In this document: one piece after another, positions 63,747 through 64,000 of the stretch
How the letters are laid out: each line of letters opens with the position of its first letter
How positions within the stretch are numbered: the first letter of the stretch is position 1
Notes under the pieces: model-generated
Database searches by the model: none
Told to the model about the DNA's origin: nothing
Seen by the model: only the letters and a program-made list of their open reading frames with translations
Made by a program: the position numbers and the translations under genes
NCBI GenBank assembly: GCA_910584825.1
Contig: CAJUCI010000009.1
Span: 33,483-97,482 of the forward strand
Source: an uncultured Duncaniella sp.
Lineage (GTDB): Bacteria; Bacteroidota; Bacteroidia; Bacteroidales; Muribaculaceae
Reading direction: 5' to 3'
Length of the DNA: 64,000 nucleotides

Positions 63747-64000
63747 TAATTCTCTGACTATTTATAAATAGGTGTGCCGACAGTTGCGTCAGCATCGTCG
63801 GTCATAATGTGACCGATGTTGACAAAAAAGTATGCCCGAAATGTTAAATTCGAGGCAATTATGATACTATTTTAACAATTAAATGATAAAAATGGTCAAT
63901 CTCAGATTTTAATTTGCAGAATTTAGCTTAAATTCGGAATAAATCTCACTACTGTCCACTAAAAAATGGACGGGGTTAAAAATTAAATAAATTCGGTTCA
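63747..64000. other. AT-rich region without a gene, to the window end
   Basis: No ORF of note. It holds a small hairpin CGGTCA-TAATG-TGACCG (about 63799-63815) and, close to the edge, GTCCA-N8-TGGAC followed by CGGGG (about 63956-63978), which could be a mobile-element end. What continues past the edge cannot be seen. Confidence 0.4.

Overview
The window reads as a chromosomal segment of a Bacteroidales bacterium. A fairly GC-rich gut lineage such as Muribaculaceae is my best guess, but this cannot be proved from the sequence alone. The support is an RprX/RprY-type two-component pair, the purH-mreBCD-mrdA-rodA cluster, an Na+-translocating NADH:quinone reductase operon, an ExbB-ExbD-ExbD-TonB cluster, LruC-type and CotH/lamin-tail secreted proteins, lack of Shine-Dalgarno sequences, and many promoters of the Bacteroidales form TTTG (or GTTG)-N19-22-TAnnTTTG. 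Almost everything is core-genome housekeeping. I see no phage, integrase, CRISPR array or complete insertion sequence.

Layout. 1-2.2 kb (minus): secreted unknown protein, aroE and a YeiH-like transporter cut by the window edge. 2.3-8.0 kb (plus): a MacAB-TolC-like ABC efflux operon of ATPase, two permeases, adaptor and outer-membrane channel. 8.3-11.5 kb (minus): galactose operon galM, sugar nucleotidyltransferase, galK. 11.7-19.2 kb (minus): purH followed by the rod-shape/elongasome genes. 19.3-22.0 kb (minus): SulP anion transporter and DMT permease. 22.3-24.5 kb (plus): rprX-rprY. 25.0-28.3 kb (minus): TonB energising system, divergent from nqrABCDEF (28.8-34.7 kb, plus). 35-37.2 kb: acetyltransferase, a small membrane protein, recO, and rpsT between two identical tRNA-Glu genes. 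37.4-42.8 kb (plus): a CusBA/CzcBA-type heavy-metal RND efflux operon with its TolC-family channel. 43.2-48.8 kb: HAD phosphatase, TrpB2, and an LruC-type lipoprotein gene interrupted by one in-frame TAA. 49-58.6 kb (minus): ftsE, recQ, clpX, clpP, a CotH/lamin-tail protein, an rRNA/tRNA methyltransferase and an Arg/Asn/Gly-repeat secreted protein. 58.7-63.7 kb (minus): sppA-lpxK-PNP-thiL.

How the genes fit together. Several clusters serve the envelope: MreBCD, PBP2 and RodA build the lateral wall; LpxK makes lipid A; ExbB/ExbD/TonB power outer-membrane receptors with the ion gradients that Nqr helps maintain; SppA, ClpXP and RprXY fit envelope and protein quality control; two tripartite pumps export toxic molecules and metals.

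The most unusual signal is not a protein. It is a family of at least six long intergenic inverted repeats (about 8.05, 24.56, 34.76, 42.88, 49.68 and 57.26 kb). Each arm is a short array of RGACAWAAR-like units. Each copy lies just after a gene end, four of them between convergent genes. Copies differ from one another while the two arms of each copy still match. Second in interest are the split, compositionally mosaic LruC gene, a 13-bp tandem duplication that duplicates the rprX start codon out of frame, and a 28-bp perfect inverted repeat between trpB2 and the LruC gene.
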